From NCBI RefSeq assembly GCF_003261575.2, contig NZ_CP036175.1:5332001-5396000 (forward strand): a stretch of DNA of 64,000 bases, read 5' to 3'. Below, piece after piece: positions 26,037 through 34,833 of the stretch. The DNA is from Klebsiella huaxiensis. Its GTDB lineage: Bacteria; Pseudomonadota; Gammaproteobacteria; Enterobacterales; Enterobacteriaceae. Within the stretch, counting starts at the first letter, position 1; each line of letters starts with the position of its first letter. The notes beneath the pieces were generated by a model, which was not told the DNA's origin, made no database searches, and saw nothing but the letters and a program-made list of their open reading frames with translations. The position numbers were made by a program, and so were the translations under genes.

Positions 26037-28640
26037 GTGACCTTGCAAAATCAGGAATTTATTGCCGGCCTTAAAGCAAAATTCGCCGAACATCGCATCG
26101 TTTTCTGGCACGATCCCGATAAGCGTTTCCTCGAAGAGCTGGGTAATCTCGAACTGGAAAACGTCATGCTGCTCGACATGACCGACCAGTCGCAGTTGGC
26201 GGTGAAAAAGCGCATTGAAATCGATGAGCCGGAGCAGCAATTTTTGCTGTGGTTCCCCCACGATGTGCCTCCCAAAGAGTTCGACTGGCTGCTGGATATT
26301 CGTCTTTATAGTACGGAGTTCCATGCCGATTTCGCCGCCATCACGCTGAATACGTTAGGCATTCCGCAGCTTGGCCTACGCGAACACATACAACGCCGGA
26401 AGGCATTTTTCAGCACTAAACGCCTTTCTGCCTTAAAAGGCCTGGTCACTGAGCAGGAAAACGAAGCCTCCCTTGATAAGAAGATGGTTGCGGTCATCGC
26501 TGGCGTAAAAACAGCAAAAACGGAAGAGATTCTGTTCAGCCTGATTACCCAATACGTTAATCAGCAGAAAGATGACGACAGCGACCTGGAAAACACACTG
26601 GCGATGCTGAAACGCCACGATCTGGAAGGCATGCTGTGGGACATTCTGAATCAGGAAATGGGCTACCAGGCCGAACATCCGACCCTGGAAAACCTGATCC
26701 TCAAGCTATTCTGTACCGATCTTTCCGCGCAGGCTGATCCTCAGAAACGCGAATGGCTGGAAAAAAACGTACTGATAACGCCGTCAGGCAGAGCCTCCGC
26801 GCTGGCCTTTATGGTCACCTGGCGCGCCGACCGTCGCTACAAAGAAGCCTATGATTATTGCGCACAGCAGATGCAGGATGCGCTGCGACCAGAAGACCAG
26901 TACCGTCTCAGCTCGCCGTATGATTTGCACGAATGCGAAACCACTCTGAGCATTGAACAGACCGTTATTCATGCGCTGGTGACGCAACTTCTGGAAGAGA
27001 GCACCACGCTTGACCGTGAAGCCTTCAAAAAGCTTCTGTCCGAACGCCAGAGCAAATACTGGTGCCAGACGCGTCAGGAATACTACGCCATCTATGACGC
27101 ACTTCGTCAGGCTGAGCGGCTGCTGAATTTGCGTAATCGTCATATTGATGGCTTCCACTATCAGGACAGCGCAACGTTCTGGACAGCCTACTGCGAAGAA
27201 CTATTCCGCTTTGACCAGGCCTACCGCCTGTTTAACGAATATGCGCTGTTGGTTCACAGCAAAGGTGCAATGATCCTGAAAAGCCTGGATGACTATATCG
27301 AAGCGCTGTATTCCAACTGGTACCTGGCAGAATTAAGCCGGAGCTGGAATAAGGTTCTGGAAGCCGAAAACCGTATGCAGGAGTGGCGTATTGCGGGCGT
27401 TCCCCGGCAGCAGAACTTCTACAATGAGGTGGTTAAGCCGCAGTTTAATAATCCACAAATCAAGCGCGTGTTCGTGATTATCTCCGATGCGTTGCGTTAT
27501 GAAGTGGCAGAAGAGCTGGGCAACCAGATCAGTACTGAAAAACGCTTTACTGCCGAACTGCGATCTCAGTTGGGCGTGTTACCCAGCTATACCCAACTGG
27601 GTATGGCTGCATTACTGCCTCATGACGAGATGTGCTACCAACTGGGTAATGGTGACATCGTTTATGCGGACGGGTTGTCCACCTCCGGTACTCCTAATCG
27701 CGATACCATTCTCAAGAAATATAAAGGGATGGCAGTAAAATCCGACGATCTTCTGAAATGGAAAAATCAGCAAGGACGAGATCTTATTCGCGATTACGAA
27801 GTCGTTTATATCTGGCATAACACCATTGATGCCATGGGTGACAGCGCATCTACAGAGGAGAAGACCTTCGAAGCGTGCCGCAACGCGGTGGTTGAACTGA
27901 AGGATTTAGTGACTCGTGTGATAAACCGTCTCCACGGTACACGCATTATCATCACCGCAGACCACGGCTTCCTGTTCCAGCAGCAGCCCCTTTCCGGGCA
28001 GGATAAAACCACGCTGCAGATTAAGCCGGACAATACGATTAAAAACCACAAACGCTTTATTATTGGCCATCAGCTTCCTGCCGATGATTTTTGCTGGAAA
28101 GGAAAAGTGGCGGATACCGCAGGCGTCAGCGATAACAGCGAGTTTCTGATTCCGAAAGGGATCCAGCGTTTCCATTTCTCGGGCGGCGCGCGATTTGTGC
28201 ACGGTGGTGCCATGTTGCAGGAAGTCTGCGTTCCCGTATTGCAGGTAAAAGCATTGCAGAAAACCGCTGCCGAGAAGCAACCTCAGCGTCGTCCGGTAGA
28301 CATCGTGAATTACCATCCGCTGATCAAACTCGTCAATAACCTTGATAAAGTCAGCCTGCTGCAAACCGATCCGGTAGGCGAACTGTTCGAACCGCGAACC
28401 CTGAATATCTTTATTGTCGATAACGCCAATAACGTGGTTTCTGGTAAAGAGCGCATCTGTTTTGATAGTGACAACGATGCCATGGAAAAACGCATACGCG
28501 ACGTGACGCTGAAGCTGATTGGGGCGAATTTCAATCGCCGTAATGAATACTGGCTGATACTGGAAGATGCGCAAACGGAAACGGGTTACCAGAAGTACCC
28601 TGTGATTATCGATCTGGCATTTCAGGATGATTTCTTTTAA
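26037..28640 (+). CDS. pglZ: BREX alkaline-phosphatase-fold protein PglZ
   Basis: An 867-aa protein from the GTG start. The N-terminus TLQNQEFIAGLKAKFAEH and VFWHDPDKRFLEEL is where similarity to BREX-1 PglZ proteins begins. The alkaline phosphatase-superfamily core is in the second half: RVFVIISDALRYEVAEELG and RIIITADHGFLFQQ carry the Asp and His metal-site motifs. PglZ is a core BREX factor, likely a phosphodiesterase or nuclease component. The start is uncertain: in-frame ATGs at 25908, 25950 and 25971 would add up to 43 residues. The stop lies ten bases before brxL. Confidence 0.92.
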   Translation: MTLQNQEFIAGLKAKFAEHRIVFWHDPDKRFLEELGNLELENVMLLDMTDQSQLAVKKRIEIDEPEQQFLLWFPHDVPPKEFDWLLDIRLYSTEFHADFAAITLNTLGIPQLGLREHIQRRKAFFSTKRLSALKGLVTEQENEASLDKKMVAVIAGVKTAKTEEILFSLITQYVNQQKDDDSDLENTLAMLKRHDLEGMLWDILNQEMGYQAEHPTLENLILKLFCTDLSAQADPQKREWLEKNVLITPSGRASALAFMVTWRADRRYKEAYDYCAQQMQDALRPEDQYRLSSPYDLHECETTLSIEQTVIHALVTQLLEESTTLDREAFKKLLSERQSKYWCQTRQEYYAIYDALRQAERLLNLRNRHIDGFHYQDSATFWTAYCEELFRFDQAYRLFNEYALLVHSKGAMILKSLDDYIEALYSNWYLAELSRSWNKVLEAENRMQEWRIAGVPRQQNFYNEVVKPQFNNPQIKRVFVIISDALRYEVAEELGNQISTEKRFTAELRSQLGVLPSYTQLGMAALLPHDEMCYQLGNGDIVYADGLSTSGTPNRDTILKKYKGMAVKSDDLLKWKNQQGRDLIRDYEVVYIWHNTIDAMGDSASTEEKTFEACRNAVVELKDLVTRVINRLHGTRIIITADHGFLFQQQPLSGQDKTTLQIKPDNTIKNHKRFIIGHQLPADDFCWKGKVADTAGVSDNSEFLIPKGIQRFHFSGGARFVHGGAMLQEVCVPVLQVKALQKTAAEKQPQRRPVDIVNYHPLIKLVNNLDKVSLLQTDPVGELFEPRTLNIFIVDNANNVVSGKERICFDSDNDAMEKRIRDVTLKLIGANFNRRNEYWLILEDAQTETGYQKYPVIIDLAFQDDFF

Positions 28641-28650
28641 GTGAGGCGAT

Positions 28651-30735
28651 ATGCAAACCCATCATGACTTACCCGTTCCAGCCGTATCCGAAGGGGAACT
28701 CGTCGCAGAAGGTTACGATCTGGACGCCTTGCTGAATCAGCATTTTCGTGGTCGGGTGGTGCGTAAAGATCTGACCAAGCAGCTCAAGGAAGGGGCTAAC
28801 GTTCCGGTCTATGTGCTGGAGTATCTGCTCGGTATGTACTGCGCTTCCGACGATGACCAGATCGTCGAGCAAGGGTTGCAGAACGTTAAGCGCATTCTGG
28901 CTGATAACTACGTCCGCCCTGATGAAGCAGAGAAGGTGAAATCGCTCATTCGTGAGCGAGGATCCTACAAGATCATCGATAAAGTGTCGGTAAAGCTCAA
29001 TCAGAAGAAAGACGTTTACGAAGCCCAGCTCTCCAACCTCGGCATTAAAGATGCACTGGTTCCACCGCAGATGGTCAAAGACAACGAGAAGCTGTTAACC
29101 GGTGGCATCTGGTGCATGATCACCGTAAATTACTTCTTTGAGGAAGGACAGAAAACGTCACCCTTCTCCCTGATGACCCTCAAACCTATCCAGATGCCCA
29201 ATATGGATATGGAAGAGGTGTTTACCGCACGTACACACTTCAACCGCGACCAGTGGATTGACGTCCTTCTACGTTCAGTGGGTATGGAACCTGCCAACAT
29301 TGAGCAGCGAACTAAATGGCACCTGATCACCCGCATGATCCCTTTCGTGGAAAATAACTATAACGTCTGCGAACTGGGCCCACGCGGTACCGGTAAAAGC
29401 CACGTCTATAAAGAGTGTTCGCCAAACTCGCTATTAGTTTCCGGCGGGCAAACCACGGTAGCAAACCTGTTTTACAACATGGCCAGCCGCCAGATTGGCT
29501 TGGTCGGCATGTGGGATGTGGTCGCGTTTGATGAAGTGGCAGGGATCACTTTCAAAGACAAAGACGGCGTGCAAATCATGAAAGATTACATGGCGTCTGG
29601 CTCGTTTTCACGCGGCAGAGATTCGATTGAAGGCAAAGCGTCGATGGTGTTCGTCGGCAACATCAATCAGAGCGTTGAGACGTTAGTCAAAACCAGCCAT
29701 CTGTTAGCCCCCTTCCCTGCCGCGATGATCGACACGGCGTTTTTCGACCGCTTCCATGCCTATATACCCGGCTGGGAAATCCCGAAAATGCGCCCGGAAT
29801 TCTTTACCAACCGCTACGGCCTTATCACAGATTATCTCGCCGAATACATGCGGGAAATGCGCAAACGCAGCTTCTCCGATGCGATTGATAAGTTCTATAA
29901 GCTGGGTAATAACCTCAACCAGCGAGATGTTATCGCGGTAAGGCGCACGGTTTCTGGTCTATTGAAACTTCTTCATCCCAATGGCTGTTACAGCAAAGAG
30001 GACGTCCGTGTTTGCCTGACCTACGCCATGGAAGCCCGTCGTCGAGTCAAAGAACAGCTTAAAAAGCTGGGCGGTCTGGAGTTCTTCGATGTGAATTTCA
30101 GCTACATCGATAACGAGACGCTGGAAGAATTCTTCGTCAGCGTGCCAGAACAGGGCGGCAGCGAATTAATTCCTGCTGGCATGCCAAAGCCAGGCGTAGT
30201 GCATTTAGTGACGCAAGCGGAAAGTGGCATGACGGGTCTGTACCGCTTCGAAACTCAGATGACCGCAGGCAATGGTAAGCATAGCGTTTCCGGTCTGGGA
30301 TCAAGTACCTCGGCAAAGGAAGCTATCCGGGTTGGATTTGACTATTTCAAAGGCAACCTCAGCCGCGTTAGCGCAACAGCAAAATTTTCTGAACATGAGT
30401 ACCACCTGCACGTAGTCGAATTGCATAATACTGGACCAAGTACCGCGACCAGTCTGGCGGCACTTATTGCCCTTTGTTCCGTTTTACTGGCGAAACCCGT
30501 CCAAGAACAAATGGTCGTGTTAGGTAGCATGACGCTCGGTGGAGTAATCAACCCTGTTCAGGATCTGGCGGCTAGCTTACAACTTGCTTTCGATAGCGGC
30601 GCGAAAAAGGTCCTTCTGCCGATGTCTTCCGCGGTAGATATCCCGACAGTGCCAGCCGAGTTGTTTACCAAATTCCAGGTCAGTTTTTACTCTGAACCGG
30701 TAGATGCGGTTTATAAGGCGTTGGGAGTAAACTAA
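28651..30735 (+). CDS. brxL: BREX Lon-like protease/ATPase BrxL
   Basis: A 694-aa BrxL. The AAA part has Walker A ELGPRGTGKSHVYKE (about 243-257) and Walker B WDVVAFDEVAG. The C-terminal Lon-like domain keeps the Ser region NTGPSTATSLAAL (about 590) and the Lys region SGAKKVLLP (about 650). BrxL forms ring-shaped DNA-binding assemblies and is needed for exclusion but not for methylation in type I systems. It is the last BREX gene. A GTGAGGCGAT ribosome region precedes its ATG, and a strong hairpin begins at the last base of its stop codon. Confidence 0.95.
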   Translation: MQTHHDLPVPAVSEGELVAEGYDLDALLNQHFRGRVVRKDLTKQLKEGANVPVYVLEYLLGMYCASDDDQIVEQGLQNVKRILADNYVRPDEAEKVKSLIRERGSYKIIDKVSVKLNQKKDVYEAQLSNLGIKDALVPPQMVKDNEKLLTGGIWCMITVNYFFEEGQKTSPFSLMTLKPIQMPNMDMEEVFTARTHFNRDQWIDVLLRSVGMEPANIEQRTKWHLITRMIPFVENNYNVCELGPRGTGKSHVYKECSPNSLLVSGGQTTVANLFYNMASRQIGLVGMWDVVAFDEVAGITFKDKDGVQIMKDYMASGSFSRGRDSIEGKASMVFVGNINQSVETLVKTSHLLAPFPAAMIDTAFFDRFHAYIPGWEIPKMRPEFFTNRYGLITDYLAEYMREMRKRSFSDAIDKFYKLGNNLNQRDVIAVRRTVSGLLKLLHPNGCYSKEDVRVCLTYAMEARRRVKEQLKKLGGLEFFDVNFSYIDNETLEEFFVSVPEQGGSELIPAGMPKPGVVHLVTQAESGMTGLYRFETQMTAGNGKHSVSGLGSSTSAKEAIRVGFDYFKGNLSRVSATAKFSEHEYHLHVVELHNTGPSTATSLAALIALCSVLLAKPVQEQMVVLGSMTLGGVINPVQDLAASLQLAFDSGAKKVLLPMSSAVDIPTVPAELFTKFQVSFYSEPVDAVYKALGVN

Positions 30736-30775
30736 ATATATCGAGGAGTGGCTCTCACTCCTCGATATATTATTT
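30735..30775 (+). terminator. BREX operon terminator
   Basis: AATATATCGAGGAGTG (30735-30750) and its exact complement (30756-30771) form a 16-bp perfect stem with a GCTCT loop, followed by ATTTAG. The stem starts at the last base of the brxL stop codon. The T-run is short, but the stem's own 3' arm ends in ATATATT; it may work in both directions. Confidence 0.75.
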
Positions 30776-30897
30776 AGCTGAAATTAACCCGCCCGCACTT
30801 CCTTTAACTGGTGGCCCTATAAGTATCCCGCATAATCGTGCCATTCATATTTAGAGATCATCCGGCATAATCAATCTGCCAACGAAGGAGATCGCTA

Positions 30898-31397
30898 TGC
30901 GTAAAGCCCGTTTTACCGCCCGGATACCACACGTGATGAGCCCGTTATTGCCGCATTGCAGGCGGTGACAGAACGATACCCACGATATGGTTTTCCAAAG
31001 CTTTACCAGGTTCTGCGACGGCAGGGATATCCGTGGAATCACAAAAGGCTCCACCGTATTTACTGTCTACTGAAACTGAATTTTCGCCGTAAGGGCAAAC
31101 AACGGCTGCCGGTACGCAATCCCTCACCACTGGCCACGCCGGAAGCGCTGAACCAGAGCTGGTCTGTCGATTTTATGCATGATGCGCTGGCCTGTGGCCG
31201 TCGTTTTCGCACGTTCAATGTCGTTGATGACTTTAACCGTGAGGCGTTGTCGATTGAAATAGATCTGAATCTGCCAGCTCCGCGAGTGGTCCGTGTACTC
31301 GACAGGATCGCGGCAAACCGCGGTTATCCGGTCATGCTGCGCATGGATATCGTCGGGTATTATAGCTCGCTAAGGCCGCATGACTATAACGGTGGAT
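30898..31397 (+). pseudogene. IS3-family transposase remnant with internal deletion
   Basis: An IS3-family element of the IS407/IS51-like type reduced to scraps. The first seven codons of an orfA (MRKARFT) are joined directly to orfB sequence beginning [16 protein letters not shown], followed by [18 protein letters not shown] and DDE-type [21 protein letters not shown]. After VMLRMD (about 31345) the sequence jumps to an unrelated transposase tail ([13 protein letters not shown]) that is cut by the IS3 end at 31398. The left end lies near 30840 but was not resolved. Confidence 0.7.
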
Positions 31398-31427
31398 TGA
31401 TCTTACCCACGTAATGTGGACACGGCC

Positions 31428-31879
31428 CTAAGCGAGGTTCTGGTTTTCAAACTGTTCCGGGCTGATACCGCCACAGGCACTGTGTCGGCGCCACCGATTG
31501 TAATCGCACTCGATATAATTAAACACCGTCGTTCGCATGATTTCCCTGCAGATAAAGCGTTCCCCGTGGATACATTCCACCTTCAGCGAGTGGAAGAAGC
31601 TTTCCGCGCAGGCATTGTCGTAACAACACCCTTTGGCACTCATGCTACCGTGCAGATTATGCCGCTTCAGCAGCGCCTGATAGTCCGCCGAACAGTATTG
31701 CCCGCCACGATCTGTATGGACAATGACATTTCCCGGGCGCTTACGTCGCCAGAGTGCCATCTGCAGCGCATCGCAGGCCAGCTGCGCTGTCATCCGCGAC
31801 GACATCGACCAACCGATGACAGCACGCGACCACAGGTCAATCACCACCGCGAGGTACAGCCAGCCCTCATCGGTGCGAA
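31428..31879 (-). pseudogene. IS3 orfB 3' exon part (transposase C-terminus)
   Basis: Encodes [46 protein letters not shown] and [20 protein letters not shown], ending ENQNLA, which is the C-terminal catalytic part (second Asp and Glu of DDE) of the IS3 transposase. The 5' continuation lies beyond the group II intron at 34150-34249. As the orfA and N-terminal orfB portions are missing it cannot make an active transposase. Confidence 0.88.
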
Positions 31880-31930
31880 GTAGAGTAAGAGGCTGGGCGT
31901 AGTCGGACTATTTCCCTGCCTCTCCTCTCC

Positions 31931-31964
31931 GAACCGGACGTGCACCTTTCAGCGCATCCGGCTC
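31931..31964 (-). ncRNA. Group II intron domain V
   Basis: The 34-nt hairpin runs from GAGCCGGATGCG through the GAAA-type loop to CACGTCCGGTTC, the typical size and shape of domain V, including the 5' AGC triad (GAGCC). It lies 51 bases from the intron 3' end, as expected with domain VI in between. Confidence 0.85.
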
Positions 31965-31969
31965 TCAGT

Positions 31970-33493
31970 TTAAACGCTGGTGAACGCCATTGCCACTTCA
32001 GTAAAACGCGATGTATATGTGTTTCTGGCTTCCGTCCTCAGATAGGGATTTCCCTCAGGCAGACGCCAGCGGAACAGCTTCTTGCCTTGCCCCACCAACC
32101 GGTACAGTACTTCACCGCTGAGCTTGCCATGATTGGTTTTACCAAATAAAACCCACGTTTTGCTCTGACCCGGTTTCGGTGATTTACACCACCACCTCAT
32201 CAGGGATGCGATACCAGCACGGTATTTACGCGCCAGCCAGTGAGCCAGCTTCCAGAACACGACACGATCGATATAACTGAACACTCTGGCCTTAAAATCA
32301 ACGAACTGATAGAACGCCGCCCAGCCTTTCAGCTTCCGGTTGAGCATCTCAACCATATCGATTTTGCTTTCACTGTAGTTGCCTGATAACTGTGCCGTCA
32401 GCGATGCCGCAAAGTTTCTGGCTTTCTCCTTCGGGATCGTCGAGACCACCCGCATATCACCGTAACGGCTGCGTTTGCGGATGATCCTGTGACCCAGAAA
32501 GATAAAACCGTCGTTTACATGGGTGATTCTGGTCTTGTCCATGTTCAGCCTGAGCTTCAGACTGTCTTCGAGCACGCCCCGGCACTCCTCCCTGATGGCT
32601 TCCGCCTGTGCTTTGGTGCCTTTGACAATAAGTACGAAGTCATCGGCATACCGGCAATACGCCACAGCAGGCTTCCATTGCCAGTTTTCTCTGACCGCAG
32701 TACTTCGGCCCTGCTGGATGCTGTGATTCCAGTACCAGCGATCCTTTCGGGCTTTTCCGCTCAGGTAGCATGCATGCAGATACTGATCGAACTCATTGAG
32801 CATGATGTTCGACAGCAATGGCGAGATCACACCACCCTGCGGCACGCCTTCGCTGGCCGCCCGAAAGAGACCGGCATCAACATGCCCGGCCTTGATGGTT
32901 TTCCACAACAGGCTCATAAAGCGGGCGTCACTGACCCTGCGGCGGACGGCTTTCATCAGCAGTCGATGATGTACGGTGTCGAAGTAGCTGGATAGGTCAC
33001 CTTCAATAACCCAGCGCCCCCGTGTTTCACCGCAGTCTGTGAGCTGTAACTTCACCGTGCGGATCGCATGATGGACACTGCGTTCAGGCCGAAAGCCATA
33101 CGAGAGCGTATGAAAATCACTCTCCCAGATGGGCTCCATTGCCATCAGCATGGCCCGCTGAACAATACGATCCCGCAACGTGGGGATGCCCAGAGGCCGC
33201 AGTTTGCCGTTGCTTTTAGGGATATAAACCCGTCTGGCTGGCATAGGTTGGTAGTGACCCGAGAGAAGTTCTTGGCTGAGCCTTTGCAGCTCAGCAGTCA
33301 GTCCGGCCTGTAGCTTTGTTTTGTTCACACCGTCAACGCCGGGGGTATGAGCCCCCTTTGATGAAAGTGTGATCCGCGCCGCTTCAGCCAGCCATTCTTG
33401 TTGTGTTATCAGACGCAGCAGCCGTTCAATCCGTCGGGACGGATCAGTTGCTGCCCATGTGGCAAGCTTGCGTTGCATTTCGCTGATTATCAA
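31970..33493 (-). CDS. ltrA: Group II intron reverse transcriptase/maturase
   Basis: A 507-aa intron-encoded protein. The reverse transcriptase domain includes RVYIPKSNGKLRPLGIPTLRDR, GDLSSYFDTVHH, SEGVPQGGVISPLLSNI and the catalytic YADD in VAYCRYADDFVLIV (about residue 290). The maturase (X) domain follows, with RKLKGWAAFYQFVD. A C-terminal HNH endonuclease with paired Cys motifs is not visible. It assists splicing and retrohoming of its own intron. It is intact and lies wholly within the intron. Confidence 0.93.
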   Translation of the reverse strand: MIISEMQRKLATWAATDPSRRIERLLRLITQQEWLAEAARITLSSKGAHTPGVDGVNKTKLQAGLTAELQRLSQELLSGHYQPMPARRVYIPKSNGKLRPLGIPTLRDRIVQRAMLMAMEPIWESDFHTLSYGFRPERSVHHAIRTVKLQLTDCGETRGRWVIEGDLSSYFDTVHHRLLMKAVRRRVSDARFMSLLWKTIKAGHVDAGLFRAASEGVPQGGVISPLLSNIMLNEFDQYLHACYLSGKARKDRWYWNHSIQQGRSTAVRENWQWKPAVAYCRYADDFVLIVKGTKAQAEAIREECRGVLEDSLKLRLNMDKTRITHVNDGFIFLGHRIIRKRSRYGDMRVVSTIPKEKARNFAASLTAQLSGNYSESKIDMVEMLNRKLKGWAAFYQFVDFKARVFSYIDRVVFWKLAHWLARKYRAGIASLMRWWCKSPKPGQSKTWVLFGKTNHGKLSGEVLYRLVGQGKKLFRWRLPEGNPYLRTEARNTYTSRFTEVAMAFTSV

Positions 33494-34249
33494 AGGTCTT
33501 CACCTCACTGGGTCAGTTAATCCACTTCGCAAACACATTTAAACTGCTCCCCTTCGCCATGTAATAGGCTTTCCCCATCGCGGACTACTACGGAAGCTCC
33601 GCCAGCCAGCGCGTCATCGGAGCCATGCCCCCTTAACATCCGACACTGACCTTCCCCGGTTCACCTGTCTGGACTCAGACATACTGAGGAGGCTGCCCGT
33701 CGCACTCTTTGTCCTTGCTTGCCGCAAGTTGGCAGAAGTCAGCAACGCGAGCGTGTTAGGCGCTGCTGTCCCGGTGTTCTGCTTACATGTCAAAACACTT
33801 TTGACCGACACGGCATATCTATCAGTGTCAGTTCCTTCTGCACGGCCTGTCAGATCACATAGGCCGTGGTGACATTTTCAACCCACAGAGGCGGATTAAC
33901 GGGTTCATGTTCTTCAGCCTTTCAGTACTCAACCTTGAGGATCATCTCGGCTTAGTGATCTCGCCTCAATCCCCGTTGTCAGCGGGTTACATCACCCTGC
34001 GGGCATGCCGCAGGTCACTGCCGCTCAGGTTCTCCGCCGTCACACCAGGCGGGATTGTAGGGTTACTCGTCATGAGCTACCGGTTCAATATTCCAGACAG
34101 ACTCGTGGTTCATTTGAGCCTCCATGCTCGCCCTGAACTCCGGGCACACGATACGTGATGTCTCCTGCCCACTTCTGATTCGGGCCACTCGCGTAAAAAT
34201 CCTGTTTCAGCAGATTTTCAGACACCGGAAGGCCATGTTCTCTGTAGCT

Positions 34250-34832
34250 GGCCGACAGTATTTATGCGTCTGCTTCGTCATTACGCCGGTTACAGCGCAT
34301 GTCCTGCCAGTTGGCAGAACGGTTAATCCGCAGCGACAGCTGCGCAAGCGACACGCCCATGGTGCGGCTGACTAGGGCTATTTCCCGTCCTTTGGCAACA
34401 AGGGCGCGTGCGATATCCATTTTCGCGACTGACCGTACTCCACGGCTTCTTTCATGATCTCAACTTCCATCGTCTTCCTGCCCAGAAGGCGCTGAAGCTC
34501 CCGGACATGCTTCAGAGCAGCAGTAAGCTCTGAAGCTGGAACGACTTCCTCTCCGGCCGCAACGGGGGTAAGGCTGCCTTCCTGGTATTGCTTCTTCCAC
34601 TTGAACAGCAAACTGGGCTGAATACCGTGCAGGCGTGTGACGTGGGAGACATTCATGCCCGGCTCCATCGTCTGCTGGATAATGGCGATCTTCTCCTGAG
34701 GAGTTTACGTTTACGGACTTCTTGCCCTAACAGGATTCTGGTCATCTCAAAATTGGCGTTAGTGTTAGACATATATTCAAGCCTATCTCTTATCTGGGGA
34801 TACAGCTACAGTCTGGGGTTTCAGGGGGCGAC
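34250..34832 (-). mobile_element. IS2-like element fragment
   Basis: The right end near 34803-34832 matches IS2-type terminal repeats (GTCGCCCCCTGAAACCCCAGA on the minus strand, one base short of full quoting). It contains an orfA-like frame (34378-34668: [52 protein letters not shown]) that is shifted near 34700 from its beginning, [14 protein letters not shown]. The start of orfB (ALVSRTMGVSLAQLSLR) follows, and has a TAA in NDEADA-stop. The sequence is fused to IS3 at 34249/34250. It is non-functional. Confidence 0.78.
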
Positions 34833-34833
34833 A

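Larger units (their letters stand above)
31880..34149 (-). mobile_element. Group II intron, 2,270 bp, complete
   Basis: The 5' end at 34149 reads GTGTGCCCGGAGTTC, fitting the GUGYG consensus; the 3' end at 31880 reads CTTACTCTAC, with a candidate branch A seven bases from the end and a terminal AY. Removing exactly 31880-34149 restores the IS3 reading frame (TAT C|TT CGC). Domain V lies at 31931-31964 and the maturase is encoded in domain IV (31970-33493). The 656 bases at 33494-34149 should fold as domains I-III. All parts appear present, so splicing competence is plausible. Confidence 0.88.
31398..34249 (-). mobile_element. Truncated IS3 carrying a group II intron
   Basis: The terminal repeat TGATCTTACCCACGTAATG at 31398 marks one end of IS3. 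orfB runs on the minus strand and is broken by the intron at 31880-34149. With the intron removed the frame reads through: [12 protein letters not shown] (5' exon) joins LRTDEGWLY (3' exon). The 5' part of IS3 is missing: at 34249/34250 the sequence changes to an IS2-like element. The element is therefore immobile by itself. Confidence 0.85.

Noticed and set aside
22196..28640. An accessory defence module (such as PARIS) between pglX and pglZ
   Set aside because: Only 184 bases separate the genes and no additional coding frame is present.
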